64,000 bases of DNA, taken from Heliocidaris erythrogramma. Lineage: Eukaryota; Echinodermata; Echinoidea; Camarodonta; Echinometridae. Where the stretch lies: the NCBI GenBank assembly GCA_025617745.1, contig CM046857.1, positions 21,461,081-21,525,080 on the forward strand, given 5' to 3'. Of this stretch, positions 1 to 13,221 are shown piece by piece. The position numbers and the translations under genes were made by a program. The notes below the pieces were generated by a model. The model was not told the origin of the DNA and did not search any database. It saw only the letters and a program-made list of their open reading frames with translations. The first letter of the stretch is position 1, and every line of letters begins with the position of its first letter.

Positions 1-424
1 ATGATGCTTTACCAGGAGGGTATTCTATTTGTAGCCCAACTCTTGTTGTGAGTTCATCTAATAGTAGCCCATCCTTGTACACAGATGCAATGTATGTGCC
101 TGCATCACTTCTCATCAGATTACTTATTGTAAGGTCAAAAAAACAGTTACCATTTGTGGTTCTGTTCTGAACTTTGAATCTATTTACCTGATCTTGAGGC
201 AGTGAAATTGATGATCCATCTGTCAATCTGTAAAATGGAGCTTTATATCCATGCCGTATTGTGACTTCACTACTGTCACATGGATATGGGAAATTGAACT
301 GAGTGTCTTGTCCTTGTCTTAAGGATAATTGTGTGGCTTGGCACCCATGTAGAATGAACAGTGTTATAGAAATGATTATGATTTTAAATCCAGCCTTTAA
401 CGGATGAGACAAAAGTTTTAACAT
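1..424 (-). CDS. Ig-like membrane protein, N-terminal part (runs off window)
   Basis: Reading the minus strand from an ATG at 424 gives an open frame to the window edge. It begins with a basic segment and a hydrophobic signal peptide (core IIIISITLFIL, then GCQ). A V-type Ig-like domain follows, with a Cys in FPYPCDS, the block SLPQDQV, and a late-strand motif SDAGTYIASVY. Spacing and many residues match the intact gene at 6021-7097, so these are tandem paralogues on the same strand. As in that paralogue, the usual F-strand Cys (Y-x-C) is missing, and a Cys sits instead in the preceding strand (GNCFFDL). The second domain and membrane segment would lie outside the window. Function is unknown; a cell-surface receptor or adhesion role is inferred from architecture only. 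Confidence 0.8.
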   Translation of the reverse strand, partial: MLKLLSHPLKAGFKIIIISITLFILHGCQATQLSLRQGQDTQFNFPYPCDSSEVTIRHGYKAPFYRLTDGSSISLPQDQVNRFKVQNRTTNGNCFFDLTISNLMRSDAGTYIASVYKDGLLLDELTTRVGLQIEYPPGKAS

Positions 425-3064
425 TTCAAATTATTAAATGTTGATTCTCCCCCAAATAACATATGCAACAAATTATTGAATTGTTTACCACTTTTATATT
501 TACATGTATATTCTAAATATTGTTAGCAGTATTGATAAAGGCCCACATTGATAAAGCATCAGAACATAGAGGTTAGTAGTTGAGTAATTACATTGAGTAG
601 AAAATGAGTGTTATAATTAACGAAAAGTGCATGTACATGTACCTAGACAAGAATAATATGTTTTGAAGCAATATGAAAAACAAATTTTTCCACAGACGTC
701 GAACTCCACAGTATCTCTGCGTGACGTGATTCTGTTAGGAATTTTATAGGACAAAATGTCTAGCTTACATTTGTTTGTTGCTGAAGACCGCTCTGTCATG
801 CAATTCTGAAATCAGTGAATTGCATGTTTTTTGTACAACACTATTCCCCATCAAGAATATGTACACAAAAATGAATATGCTGCTTCTTTCAAAAAGACAT
901 TAGATCCTAATGTTGATAAAGCTCCACCGTTGTTGTGCTGTATGCATGTAGCTTTGGCCTACATCATCATGTCCATCAATGTGCTGAAGGTCCTCATTTA
1001 GATCAGTGGATTTGGCATGAAATGAAACCCATGTAGATCTGTAGATTAATAATCCGTGATTCCCTTCTTAATCGTCAGGCTCAATTTCATTTCGATGAAT
1101 CAGCAATTTACAGACTGTGGCCCTCCATTTAGGCTTCAGGTGTCGAATATGAATGGCCATTGGTTGTGACATATGAGGCGGACAATATGGCATCTCTCTG
1201 AATCGATGTGCTCTGATTCTGTTCCGTAGAAAATACATAAAGTTCTTTAAATACTGTAGAAAAAATATCTTTTTAATATAAATTGATCGGTCTTTGTGTA
1301 AAGAGGTAGAATCATTCACTCATTGGATAGGCTATAGAACAGTGGTCTTCCATGGAAATAAAGTGATCTAGCTTCTAGTATCTAGCACAGGCCACTGTCT
1401 GGTGTGTAGTTTGATCACAACTTGGCCCAGACAGTTTAGGTTGATTACATTGTAGGAGTTTAAAATTTAAAGATTCTAAATTCAGCAAGAAAAGATTTTA
1501 TGAAATTTTGCATTTAAAATTTGGTCTTGCAATATTTATTGTTCTCATGATGTAGAACATCTAGAACATGCAAACTTCTCCTAAGGTTATATGAAAATAT
1601 GGAATAATCAAGTTGTTTGTGATGATAGTCAGAGAGAAATTAACTGCATAACATAATAACTATTCAATAATAATGATAATAATAATATGGATTTCTAAAG
1701 TGCACTTTCTGATGCAAATGTCACTCAAGGCACTACAATATTGGTTTTAACATATGTACTAAATGTAACTGAAGTATTGGAGTACAAAAAATTATATGCT
1801 TTACCTGTAAAGCCTTTCTCAGATCCCTTGAAAAGTGTTTTAAAGAGCTGCTTTAAATATGAAAATGAATATTCAGCTTCATGGAAAAACCACATGTACG
1901 GTAAATTTTGTAGCTGATTTCCTGAAATGACAGCAGCATGCATAACATTCTCTGGAAAATATTACATGTATGGTAAGTTGCGTAGCTGATTTCCTGAATT
2001 GACAGCAGCATTAACATTCTCTGGTATTGGAAATGATGCTTTGGCAACAGAGAGTATAAATACCATCCAATCAGCAGTGCTGGACTGGTTCCAAAATATC
2101 AGTACAGTACCTGGGAAGGTATGCCGACATCAGGTGCATTCACACAGAAGAAAAAAAGTTAGCTATATTTGAATCCCGATCCATCTCAATATTTTGAACC
2201 TGTTCACATGTGGAATATGTAGAATTTTTTTCTGTCTAATCTCACTTCAGCTGTCAGTGGTTTAAAGACTGAGCGCTCCTCTGACAATCGTAATGTAGCT
2301 AGAGCACACATAAATGCTGATATTCACACCCACACACACACACTCACACACTCACGCACACCCACCAAGAAAGTAATGGTAAGATTCAAATCATGTTCAT
2401 GGATTTTTGATTCCCACTAATTAGAGTGTGTGTGTGTGTGTGTGTGAACAGCTCTACTGAATTGAAACTACAGCTCAAATTTCTCTGTGAACATGTGTGA
2501 GTCCAAAGTCCAACAATGCTGCCTCCAGGGTAGGATTATGGAACAAAATGAAAGTAGAGATGATGTCAGACATGGAAGTGTAGACATTTTAGAAATTGAT
2601 TTACTCCTAAATTGCATTATTTATTTCCTTAAGCACTGAACGGAGTAAAATATTGATCCCTTTGATTATATTTTTTACTTTATCCATTAAAGATACAGAG
2701 AGATAACATCATAAAACTGCAAATAGCTTCATGGACATACCTACACACATCCACTTACATACTACACTCTCACATACATATGCCCATGTGCCCACCCATT
2801 TACACCCATTTACACCCCCCCCCCCCCCTGCACTGAGATCGAAAGCAGAAACAAGCAGAAAGCAGCAACAAAATAAAAATCTTATATATAAGGTATCACA
2901 TTTAATATCAAACATTCTTGTTATGATTTCAGAGGACGATGTTACAATGCTAATGTCATTCAACAAATTCAAATTCATATCTATTCATGTATTCATTGCA
3001 TGCATGATGTACTTCGGGCATTTTTTTGTTCTTTCTTGCACCGAGGGGAATCCATATCTCAAGA

Positions 3065-3300
3065 CACTATGAACATGACGAACAAAGAAGCGGACAATTT
3101 ATGCTGCTCCTCATTGTACCCTTCACAATTGCACTGGTTAACAAAAGACCATCCATTCATTGCTATCCTGTAAAAATATGTAGAACAGGTGTCACATAAT
3201 AGCAGTGAAGGGATGTCCTTTTGTCTACTAGAGCTATTGTGGAGGGTACAATGAGGAGCTGCATAAATTGTCCGCTTTCTTTGTCACCGTGTTCATAGTG
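3065..3300. mobile_element. MITE-like inverted repeat, about 236 bp
   Basis: The segment begins CACTATGAAC and ends GTTCATAGTG. The arms continue inward for about 65 bp as imperfect inverse complements, including the shared stretch around GCGGACAATTTATGC. No coding capacity is present. Flanks share only AGA, so target duplication length is uncertain. A non-autonomous DNA transposon is the simplest reading. Confidence 0.7.
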
Positions 3301-4189
3301 AGAGCAGGTGAGATTTGTTGTTATGGGTTCTGATTGTTATACAGATTATCCCACATTGAATGGGTCATAAAGGATCCTCCCCCCCCCCCCCCCAACAAGT
3401 TTACCGCCAATTCTAAACTGACACATTTTTCTTTCCCGCCTTTCCAGGCCAAATCATTTTCTGACACCAGGGGGGTTTTCATCAAGCTGTTTGTAAAGAC
3501 TTGAATATGAAGTGCCAGATAGGATGCCCGATAGGATGCCCAAAGTTTTCCCTGCTTTTTATACAAAGTTTGACTGTATTTCCAATAACCTCAATTAAAA
3601 AATGGCAAAACATATACTTTGCATTAAAAATGTTTGTTACAATAAGAATGTTAATCTACATCTGCACAGTTCAACTTTAGTTGATGCAGTTAAAAAACAA
3701 CTGAGCACCCCATTTGGCTTGTCATATATAAAGTCATTAATAAAGTTGTGCGTAACTTTACGAACAGCTTTATGAAACACCCCCAGGTTTATGAAAATTA
3801 GTTATTAGATTAGAGTGACAAGACTATGATGTGGGAGTGGATATTATCTTCTGTCCACCACTGCACACAGCACTCATAAACAACAAAAACAACATAAAAG
3901 TTTTTAAATGTAAAACTGTTTGCACACAAGAGATAAAATTCACTGATATGCCATGAGATGTAGTGCACATAGACATGAGAAATGCTACTTTTCAAAATTA
4001 TATTTAAAAAATATTTCAGTAAGCTCTTACTGGGCAAGACTAGACAAAGCTGCAGTATATTGCTGCAGTTTCTTCATAAAGAGAGAGAGAGAGAAAGAGA
4101 GAAAAAAATGGAAAAGATTATTGAAAGTTTTGATAAAAAATATGAAACTAATGAATTTTTAAACCAAACACAAATATATGGGGTTTTTT

Positions 4190-4385
4190 TAATTACAGGG
4201 CACATGGGCAGTGGGGGTAGTCCCCCCCCCCCCAAAAAAAAATGTCAACTAAAAAAAAAAAAAAGGTGAGAGCAAAAAGCCTAAAAAAGGTGCTACAAGT
4301 CGTTAACTTTCTCTCAAAATTTGCTAAAACAAAAAAGTTTTTCGCGCTTTGCGCAGAAAGGGGGAAACTCCCCCCTCCATGTAAT
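4190..4385. repeat. Interspersed repeat related to 38870-39070
   Basis: This stretch shares an ordered series of blocks with 38870-39070: a C-run followed by an A-run, a GAGAGC/GCGAGAGCG segment, a segment around AAATTTGCTAAAAC, and a TTTTCGCGCTT segment. Two copies with the same block order 34 kb apart mark a dispersed repeat family. I see no termini that identify its class. Confidence 0.55.
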
Positions 4386-4511
4386 ACATACAGTGCAGTA
4401 TTGCATCCAGAAAATTGAAAGCAGTCAGGGCGTCATACTAACTTTCTGCCTAAATAATGTGCTATGAGCCTTTATCTTTCTCTCAAATTTGCTCAAGCGG
4501 TCAGAGCTTTT

Positions 4512-4780
4512 GCCTCCATGTAGCTTGTGCTATTGTTGAAGATATGGGAAAACCCAGCAGTCCCCAGGGTTGTTTGATGGACCAGGGCACAATGATAAAT
4601 GATGTTTACAAGTTCACTTTCGAGATGAGCTGTCTTTATACTCCAATGAATATATGACAATGATTTTGCCTCCATGTAGCATATGTGCCATTGTTGAAGA
4701 TATGGGAAAACCCAGCAGTCCCCAGGGTTGTCTGATGGAAGTACCAGGGCACAATGATACGTGATGTTTACATGTTCACT
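4512..4780. repeat. Direct tandem duplication, about 156 bp unit
   Basis: A block beginning GCCTCCATGTAGC at 4512 recurs at 4668 with a few differences. Both copies carry GATATGGGAAAACCCAGCAG and a downstream GATGTTTACA block. Open frames here run across the duplication and look non-coding. Confidence 0.75.
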
Positions 4781-5808
4781 AGACATTGATTTTTGCGCAC
4801 ATCTCATGTCATGCATGATGTCCCCAAAATTTTTTTCTTTCAATAAATTTTACTTTCGGTGGGGTTCCTTATTCAATGTACAGTGTGAGGAAAACACGGA
4901 ATCAAAAAGTAAACCTGGATTCAACCTCAAATATCCCAAGAACTTTAGAAAAAATTTATAAACCTAATATCCTGGTATGATAGGTAGCGTCATACATGTA
5001 ATATGATTACAAAGGCAGTGTACTAACCGTTTTCCTAAATTGTTGAAAACCATGCTTGCCCAAGTTGTAGGCTGGATGATTTTTAAAAATTTTCACAATG
5101 TTCAGTCTGCTGGGGTAGGGTAGGGGTAAATGTACCCTGCTGTAGAATTTTCTTTTTCAGTTTTAGGGACTAATTGGTTTGCCATACTCATGTGCACGGT
5201 TGACAGTCAGTAGAAAATATGGGGCCTTATAACAATACAATCAATATAATTATAATGATAAAATACAATTTTCAACACTCCTCATCACTGGACAAAAAAT
5301 CTCATTTGAAACAGTGAGAGTATTAACAATGTACAATGTAGAATAAATGCACATCATTTCAAAATATTTCAGTATTTACAACTCATCTTCTCAGTGAAAA
5401 GTCTTCTTTGAAACAGTATTTACAGGACATAACAAACAAAATGTTTCCAATATTAACATTATATCTCAATAGAGGAAATCTCCTTTGAAGAGAGCATTTA
5501 TAGTACTGTACATATATACTCAACAAATAAGTAAGTTCGCCTGACATGTTTTAAGATAATTCGAGAAATATTTGATGACATTTGTCTATTCGAAAAGCAA
5601 ATTATGCAAAATTTTCAGACCCACATTTTGATTGGTTATATGTGAACAATCTGAAATGTTTTCAAAATGAAATGAAAAGTTGTTTGTTTTTTATATGGAA
5701 AAATGTTACACTTTGCATTTCATTATGCCTGTTTTGCTTTCTAAATAAGCAAATTTCAACACATATAAGTTATATTAAAAAATGCCAAAGGGGAATTTAC
5801 TTTTTTGG

Positions 5809-5814
5809 TTTATT
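5809..5814 (-). terminator. Candidate polyadenylation signal (AATAAA, minus strand)
   Basis: AATAAA read on the minus strand lies about 210 bases downstream of the stop codon of the Ig-like gene at 6021-7097. Position and orientation fit a 3' end signal for that gene. The hexamer is common in AT-rich DNA, so this is only a candidate. Confidence 0.35.
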
Positions 5815-6020
5815 ATACTACAATATGTAGTTATATGATTCTCTTCTTCAGGTCTAAAGATAGAAGGAAAGTTTTGACCACTCATCTCAATTTGTAACAT
5901 ATTTCAGGATATCATATTCCACAGGGAAGTACATATTACATGTACTAGATTCCCTGGAGGTATTGGGTACATTATTGAAATACATGAAATGGGTCTGCAT
6001 TATTACTTTGAAAAATAAAA

Positions 6021-7097
6021 TTATCCAGAACGACTTTTCCACTTTTTGTTCCTATTCAACCGTGTATTCCTATTCACCCGTTTTAAGGTAACTCCATATT
6101 TCTTTGAGATTTGATGATCCGTTTTCATGGGTATTTTAGGGTCATGTAACTGACTATCACCCTTAGTTCTGGTTCTTGTTCTCAGTTTATAGTTGATGAT
6201 TATACTCAGTATAAACACAATGACCTCAACAGGGAGAAAAATTGAATGAATAATGATTGATATGCATTTAGAGTTTTCTTTGATGAAAGTGCTGGATAAT
6301 GTGGTGGATAAGTGATGAGACTGAGATGGTATTTCTTTGTTACCTGTGACTTCCAAAGTAGGAGCTGTTGTTGTAATTGTTGTTTTGTCAGAACATAGAT
6401 CTTTGCTAATAGTGGCATTAGCTGAATAAGAAGTTTCATTACATCCACACCTTCCTTTGTCTTCACCCAAAATGGATGAACAACAGAATGCTGGCTCTGC
6501 TTTTCTGATCAGTATGGTTTGTTTCAAAGTTGTGTCAGTTTCAGTAGGATCAGTTACAGGAGGCATTTTTTCACCACTCTGATAGCATTCAATCTTTCCA
6601 GATAGACTCCCAACTGAAGCTGCACATTCTATTGCTATCCAATTCCCACCTTTTTCTTCACTGTTAACGAGTGATGCCATACCAGGAGAATAATCTACTC
6701 CCAGCCAGATCCTATGTGTATTATCAACTAGTATTTGCCCATCCTTATATACAGACAAAATGTATGTCCCTTCATCATTTCTCATGACGTTGCTTACTGT
6801 GAGACTGAGGAAGCAATCGTCAGGATTATTCTGTACCTGGAATCTTTGTACCTGATCTTGTGGCAAAGACAGCAATGAATCATCAGAAGATTGATAAAAT
6901 GGCAATCTGTGTGAATATTGTAATGTGACTTTTGTACTATCACATGGATATGGGAAATTCAACGTTCCCTCCTGCCCTTCGATTAAAGATACTTTCTCCG
7001 ACTGACATCCATTCAAAATGAAAAGGAGGAGAAAAAGTGCTTTAAGATCAGTATTTTTGTGCAAAAATTGATACATGTTTAAAATTGAAACCTGCAT
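6021..7097 (-). CDS. Two-domain Ig-like type I membrane protein
   Basis: This 358-codon frame is uninterrupted. The paralogue at 1-424 aligns better with a start at the eighth codon (MYQF, about 7076). Order: signal peptide (ALFLLLFILNGC), V-type Ig-like domain (about residues 35-135; FPYPCDS, SLPQDQV, NDEGTYILSVY), a second Cys-rich domain (about 145-225; IECAAS, FCCSS, RCGCNETS), a Thr/Ser-rich stalk, one membrane segment (about 283-306) and a basic cytoplasmic tail of roughly 50 residues. The canonical F-strand Cys of the V domain is absent; a Cys in the preceding strand (DDCFLSL) may replace it. The membrane segment contains Pro and Glu (LPVEVIVF), retained in the decayed copy at 15034. 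I see no ITAM or ITIM motif. Neighbours are same-strand paralogues, so the locus is a small cluster. Surface recognition is plausible; the ligand is unknown. Confidence 0.85.
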   Translation of the reverse strand: MQVSILNMYQFLHKNTDLKALFLLLFILNGCQSEKVSLIEGQEGTLNFPYPCDSTKVTLQYSHRLPFYQSSDDSLLSLPQDQVQRFQVQNNPDDCFLSLTVSNVMRNDEGTYILSVYKDGQILVDNTHRIWLGVDYSPGMASLVNSEEKGGNWIAIECAASVGSLSGKIECYQSGEKMPPVTDPTETDTTLKQTILIRKAEPAFCCSSILGEDKGRCGCNETSYSANATISKDLCSDKTTITTTAPTLEVTGNKEIPSQSHHLSTTLSSTFIKENSKCISIIIHSIFLPVEVIVFILSIIINYKLRTRTRTKGDSQLHDPKIPMKTDHQISKKYGVTLKRVNRNTRLNRNKKWKSRSG

Positions 7098-7662
7098 ATT
7101 TTGATAACAATTTCATTGATTATCTATACAAAAGACGGTAGAAAAATTAAAATACTTAGAGAAAGTGTGAATGTGGAGAGTATTGTCTTATCGAAAATGA
7201 TACTTTTAGGGCAAGTTATTAAAATAAAGTGTGGTAAACATACATTTAGTGCAAGACAATGTACAGTCAATCTTAAGTTCCGATATTGACAATAATGAAA
7301 TTTCACATATTTAAACCAGACTTAAAGTGAATGTATATTAATACAACAAGTGATACCAGAAGTTATTGGCTTACTAATTTTATTGGCTGAGTAATGAAAA
7401 GAGAAAATGATGAAATTGAACCAGTATTCAAGACCGTGTGTCAAGCAATAAAGCAAGGTGTTTCAGTGAATGTGATTTCAAGCAAGTTTTTGTTAGTTCT
7501 TTACATATGGCTGTTCCAAAGCACATATCTACTTCATGGTAGACAATACAGAATTTCTTTGAGCTATGCAATATCTCTGGAAATTAAATATTATTGCCAG
7601 TATCGGTACTGAAGATTAGCTGTTCAACCATGTAGTTTGTTCCACCATGAAGCTCCCTGGTC

Positions 7663-7960
7663 AGTGAATTGTGATGAATGGTACAGTCATCTGCATCATC
7701 TCCAATAGTCACCAGATCTAGTATCACAGTTGTACTTATGTCATATTCCAACTTCTGCCCTACGTCTTGAATCGAAGATGATTAAAATGTAATTTCTCCT
7801 GTTTGTGGGAGGACGAAAAGGGATCTTCAAAATGTATTTATCATTTTTTTTAAAATTCCCATCAAACTTCTCTGACATAAACAGGTTAGTAAAAATGTGA
7901 GAAAATCCAGTAAAGAATAAGAACTTGAGAAGTGTTAAAGGGATTGATTAACTTTTGAAA
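7663..7960. repeat. Copy of sequence flanking the third Ig-like gene
   Basis: This segment aligns block by block with 15470-15990: GGTACAGTCATCT, CACCAGATCTAGTATCACAG, the block around CTGCCCTACGTCTTGAAT, then CAAACTTCTCTGACATAAAC. It stops matching at the edge of the Ig coding part. It looks like a relic of a duplicated gene copy or of a repeat that also invaded the copy at 15 kb. Confidence 0.7.
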
Positions 7961-9264
7961 ATTTCAAAAATCAGCTCAAATGCCAGTACAGTCCTCTAAC
8001 TAGGTAGGTATATAGATTTATATAGTAAATAAGAAAATCAGTGCTGATTTTACAATTTTGTCGCAGAGGGAACTATTCAGAAATTAGCTCAAGTACATTT
8101 AATAGTAACGGTTAAAAAATTAATAAAAAAAATTATGCATTTTTTTTTTTTAGTAAAAAAAAAAAGATGAACAAATAGCAATCAGCAGATGACATGCGAT
8201 TTGCAAGCTTCTTCAGAATGCAGATTTGTCATATGTTAATGAAAATTAGTTACTTGATTAGAATGACAAGACACTGATGTGGCGATCTTTTTTTTTTTTT
8301 TTTAGTTAAAAAAAAAAGATGAACAAATTTACATTTATGTAATTATGTTGACAGACAGATCAAGTTTTGCTTCCAATTATGTATCTTTTTATATATCTGA
8401 TGCGATTCTGTTGTATATATGCACATATATATCTGATTGTAAATTGACCCCTTCAGCCCCTGTGCTGCTGGTCAATCATCATATACCATAATAAATAAGT
8501 AAATAAATAAGTACATGTGCAATTAACTTTCTTTTACCTATAAACTGTTAAACACCTTCCCTCTAGTAGTTTCAAAGTCTAATATGCAGATTATTTTCCC
8601 ATGAAGTTCCTTGATATGAATGGATGGATGTCTGAGTCTTGTCAGCAGGTTGTAGATATATACACTTGCAGTTGGACAAATCTTGTTTTTGATACTCAAA
8701 TACACTTTTCAGGAAACCACAGACTTGTGTTCTGATGATTTATGACTATGAATCTTTTCTGGATGCTGCAAGTTACTTTTTCATACAAGATTGCCAATGT
8801 TCAGGTTAATATAGTCCTCAAACTGGAAAACATCCAATCAATGATGTTCTTTTTCCTGTCTAAATTGATTATAGCAAATGATGTTCAGACTACAGTCTTC
8901 ATTTCAGGATACAACACATCGTATAGCCTTCATCACAAAGAGCGTCTCACAAGAATCTGCTGCTGTATGTTCCTTCTTTGATATCAAACTCCTTGTGTTG
9001 TGGTGGAGAGTGTGGCAATTACATTGTGTGACTCCAGAGTAGAAGGTGTCCTAAGTGTTCTCTTGACTTGCAAGTCCAGTGGGAAGTTGAAAGTTTTTCA
9101 CTCACATATTCCTGAAAGCAGTTATAAAATGAAAAGTGTAAATTGGATATGTTGTTCATATGAGAACCATAATTATTTAACTGACTAAAAGCTTACTTAC
9201 ATAGGTACCCGGGCACTTTTACCTTCCAGTTTTCCTCTGTCTTCTTAAAGGGGAATGGAAGGCA

Positions 9265-10020
9265 ACAAACATTAGCCTATAATCTTGTAGATAATTGTCA
9301 GCCTATTACAAATATCTTGAAATTACTCCTATATGATTATTTAAGAAGGAGAACAATGTCTTAAAAAGTTGCAGTTTTCTTGCTAGACAATATCCCATGG
9401 GGGCTGCCATTTTCTTTGCAAAGTAATGTCTGAGCGGTGCTATTTGTGAGATACCCACTGACCTGCATACTAACTACGATGACACTCATAATCACCTGTG
9501 GAATGCGTGACACTGCATGGATTTTCTATAACCATTTTTGTAGTCATGTATATTAAAATGAAGATGCTTTTATCCTGTTGTATAACATATTTGTGTCAAG
9601 ATATTTGGTTCAGCTGTTTCGTTTGTTAAGCAGGATTTGGCATGCACAAGTTGTTGCTTGGTCAGACAAAGGTTTGTCAATTAATCAAAGAAGTGACAAA
9701 GACCTACATACAACTCCTCCTATAGATATCACCTGTGTGAGATGCTGCGGAACCAAGATGGCTGTCATTTTGCATTGGTGGCTTTAGTTGTACAATAGCT
9801 ATTCAATATGCAACATTATTAACATTATGTACAGGTAAATGGACATGTACTAATATGACATCACAGTTTTTCAAAATGGCAGTCCGTATGGGATAATGTC
9901 TAGCAAGGAATCTGCAAACTTCAGAGAGATTGTTCTTCGTACTGAGTAATCAAATAGGAGTATTTTCAAGATATTTTGAACAGGCTGACAATTTTCAACA
10001 TGATTATCAGCTAATGTTTG
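9265..10020. mobile_element. Non-autonomous element with about 150 bp inverted arms
   Basis: Arms at 9265-9413 and 9873-10020 are imperfect inverse complements. The outer ends share CAAACATTAG against CTAATGTTTG, and the inner ends share TGCTAGACA and CTGCCATTTT. The spacer of about 460 bases shows no transposase. Long subterminal inverted repeats with an unrelated centre suggest a foldback-type DNA transposon. The exact ends are not fixed by a clear target duplication. Confidence 0.65.
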
Positions 10021-11270
10021 TTCAGTTGAAGAAAATGGAACAATATTTATTTATTGGCTGATGCTTTTGAGTTTACACCCAATAGTGGAATCACAAAGTT
10101 TGAACCGTTTCGTGATAAAGATAATACTTTAATGATATATTTTCATTATATTTGGACCATTTACTAAAATGTGTCCTCTGCTATGTTTAGACTTTTTCAT
10201 TTTCTGCTGAAAATGATAGTACACAATATACATGCTTCAATATTTTTGTTTGTTGGATAAAGGTAACTTAGAAGAAAAAAAAATGTTTTCTAGTTCAAAA
10301 TCGATTGTGAAAAGCTTTTTTTCTTTAGAAGAAATACATGTATTTGAAAAAAATGTTGGCTGTATCGATATATCATCTATATATTTTTCGGAATAACTAT
10401 CACATTTCACTTGTAATCATTTGAAGATTTAGCTCATCTGCATATATCAAAGGGTGTATACTACATACCTGATTCATCTTGAAATTTGTTTAAGGTGCAC
10501 ATCATTTACCAGCTGCTTCCTCAATCAGATTAAATGCTTTTTGATATGATGAGAATTTAGTTTACCCATAATGCTACAAGTTGTAGAAGGTATAACTTGA
10601 AGGTTGCTGTCTGTTCAACAGAAGAAATATTCCAGTATGTTTCCCAAAGATTCCTGTGTCACTTGGAGGAGGTGTGAAGAAGAGATCTTTTCTGATTTCC
10701 TCTCTCACACCAAATAAATTTGAATCATCTCTCTGTTTGAATCATGGGATCCTCAATAACAACCAAATCCTTTGTGTTTATGGTTGCTACATACACCCCC
10801 AACTGATGAAAAGAGAGATAATTGATAGGTATCAACCAGCATTGATCTAATCATGTGATTAATGCTTTTGAACTTCCTGGATCTATCATTTTAACCCCAC
10901 GGAGTCTTTATATTCCTCAAGCACAGATCCATATTTTTTTTAGAGTTGATGAAAATCCAGCATCGATCCGACACCAGGAGGTCTTGTAAAGTCTGAGAAG
11001 TATCTACATGTATGCATGAACACTCGAACAGAGTGAATCACTATCATCATTTATGTTAACTACTCAATCAGCCAGTTCTCTTTTTTATTCATTTTTTTTT
11101 ACTTTTTTTTATTTTGCAAAATTAATATATTCTTAACCTTTCCTTTGCCATAAGTGAAAATTGGCACAACCGCAGACTTGCCACATGTGCCAATCTGCAC
11201 AGTAATAGGAATCAACGAACAAAAGAATTTGATCCTTGTATTACAAAAGCTTTGCCTATACTGGGGTATG

Positions 11271-11492
11271 CTCGCTATTTATAAGGACCGCTATTTATAA
11301 AGGACCATTATTCATTTAGTCACGTGTTATGGATAGTGGTCCTCATGAATAGTGGTCATTATGACTAGCGTTCCTTATGAATAGCGAGGTGATTTGTATA
11401 TTGTTTGTTCGCTGTTTATAAGGGCCGCATTTTTAAGGACCACTCATTCATTTAGTCATGCGTTATGGATACCGGTCCTTATGAATAGCGGT
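11271..11492. repeat. Palindromic repeat (CTCGCTATT ... AATAGCGAG)
   Basis: Sequence around CTCGCTATTTATAAGGACCG is mirrored by CCTTATGAATAGCGAG about 90 bases on. A second similar unit follows at about 11409-11492. It is probably a small MITE and its partial duplicate. Confidence 0.5.
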
Positions 11493-13221
11493 CTTGTCTC
11501 TGTTATGTTTCCTATATAATAGTTTTGATAGATATTGATATAAAATGTTGATATTGATTTGAATATTGATAATAATATTTAATACTCACATCAATGTTGC
11601 CATTTTTTAATCGTGCTAGTCATCATCATCATTACATGTATTAATTATCGGGTGATGCTGACATGCACTCTAGCATCCATTCACTACCAGTTTGAAATAT
11701 ACAATGTAAACTCCCCTTCCCCAGTACTGAATTCCTCCAACCTTATCTCTCTGTCATGTCCCTGCTCCTACTCTATAAGATCTCAGATACAAAACCAAGT
11801 GCTTCTATGAAAGCTCTTAGCATTTTTGGGTGCATCATTTTGCAACATTGGAAATATGATCGTCTCCCCTCCACTATAAAATAGATCTGCTTTATGTAGT
11901 ACTACTTCTTGACATGAGGTTTATGCACCTACTAACATTTAACCCTGTTTTTATTGAAAAGTGCTGCTTTTTATAATGTGCTTAATCTCCACAAAATTTG
12001 ACGATTTTTTTTTTTTCGGGGGAGGGGTGGGGTGTATTAATAGTTAATGACACTTCTTTCTTGAACTCCTGAAAATCAATTAAGCACTTTAAATATGTAT
12101 GCATACTTGTGGCAAAATAACATCTTCTGTAGATCTTTTATTCTTTAACCCCCCCCCCCCTCTCTCTCTCTCTCTCCATCTTTTCATTTCTCTGTGTTTT
12201 CTCTATATCTCTGTTTCACCAGCATCTTTGAATAATTATGTACTCTTCTTTATCACACTTTTTTGTCAACAATCTCTACTTTCATATCACCATCAAGTCA
12301 TTCATTTTTTGTGTCGACTGTTTAAAAATCTTGAATTGTCTTCTGTATGACTCATCTCTCAACAAAAAATTGTTTTCTTCTGTTCCTCTCTCTCTTAAGC
12401 CACCTAGCTAACTCTCTTCTATTATATTTTTCCCTTTGCATCATCATTATTAATTTCATTCTTTCATAGAAACTTAATAGTTTGATAATTTTGTCTTGAG
12501 TAATTGTCATCTCAAATACAAATAATTGTGAATGAGTTCATGGTATTCTATTTATTGATACCAAATTCATCCATTGAATGTCATTGAAGAAATTAATATG
12601 TAATATACAACAAATTTGCATGTACTCTGATGTGACGAAAATCACCCCAAATCACAAAATTTCTCAATACAATCTAGAAATTTACCTTGATTTCTTGCCT
12701 TTTATTATCTTTGGTGCCTCGCTCTGCGCATGCGTGCAAAAAACATATCAATCTTATATCAATATGCATAAGGTTTGTAGCACAATGCTTACATGTACAT
12801 GCACTTCTTAATTCATGACTTATATTACAAAATGCTGTCCACAAAAGTTGTGGGAAATGTATTACCCTAGGCTTTCAAATGATACCAAACATTACTATTT
12901 TACTTTGTTTTTCATGCATGAACATAACTGTGAAAATAAAAATAGGTTTCATTTTATCTGTTACATTTCTATTCCTCATTCCTCAATGTTTAATGCTGGA
13001 GTGAAAAAATATCCTGTACAAATATTTAATATGAAATTTTCTTCGAAAAATATCTATGGTAGCACATAACAATTGTGAGATATTTAATAGAATAATTGAT
13101 TCATGCTTTGAAATACCATCACATTCTTGATAGAACAATGTGTGAATAAAAATTGTCACATTTGTCATATATACACGTATGTGACATCGGCACAGCAAGA
13201 GTTATGGAACAATAATATAAT

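Larger units (their letters stand above)
425..6020. other. Intergenic region between two Ig-like genes
   Basis: I see no exon I can support here. The stretch holds dinucleotide repeats (CA-type near 2328-2356, GT-type near 2427-2445), C-runs near 2816-2828 and 3379-3393, an inverted-repeat element at 3065-3300, an interspersed repeat at about 4190-4385, and a direct duplication at 4512-4780. The promoter of the gene starting at 424 should lie at the low end and the 3' untranslated region of the gene at 6021-7097 at the high end. The rest is AT-rich and unremarkable. Confidence 0.6.

Noticed and set aside
2731-3072. 113-codon plus-strand frame
   Set aside because: Crosses CA-type and poly-C simple sequence and has no domain; the opposite strand frame is equally low-complexity.
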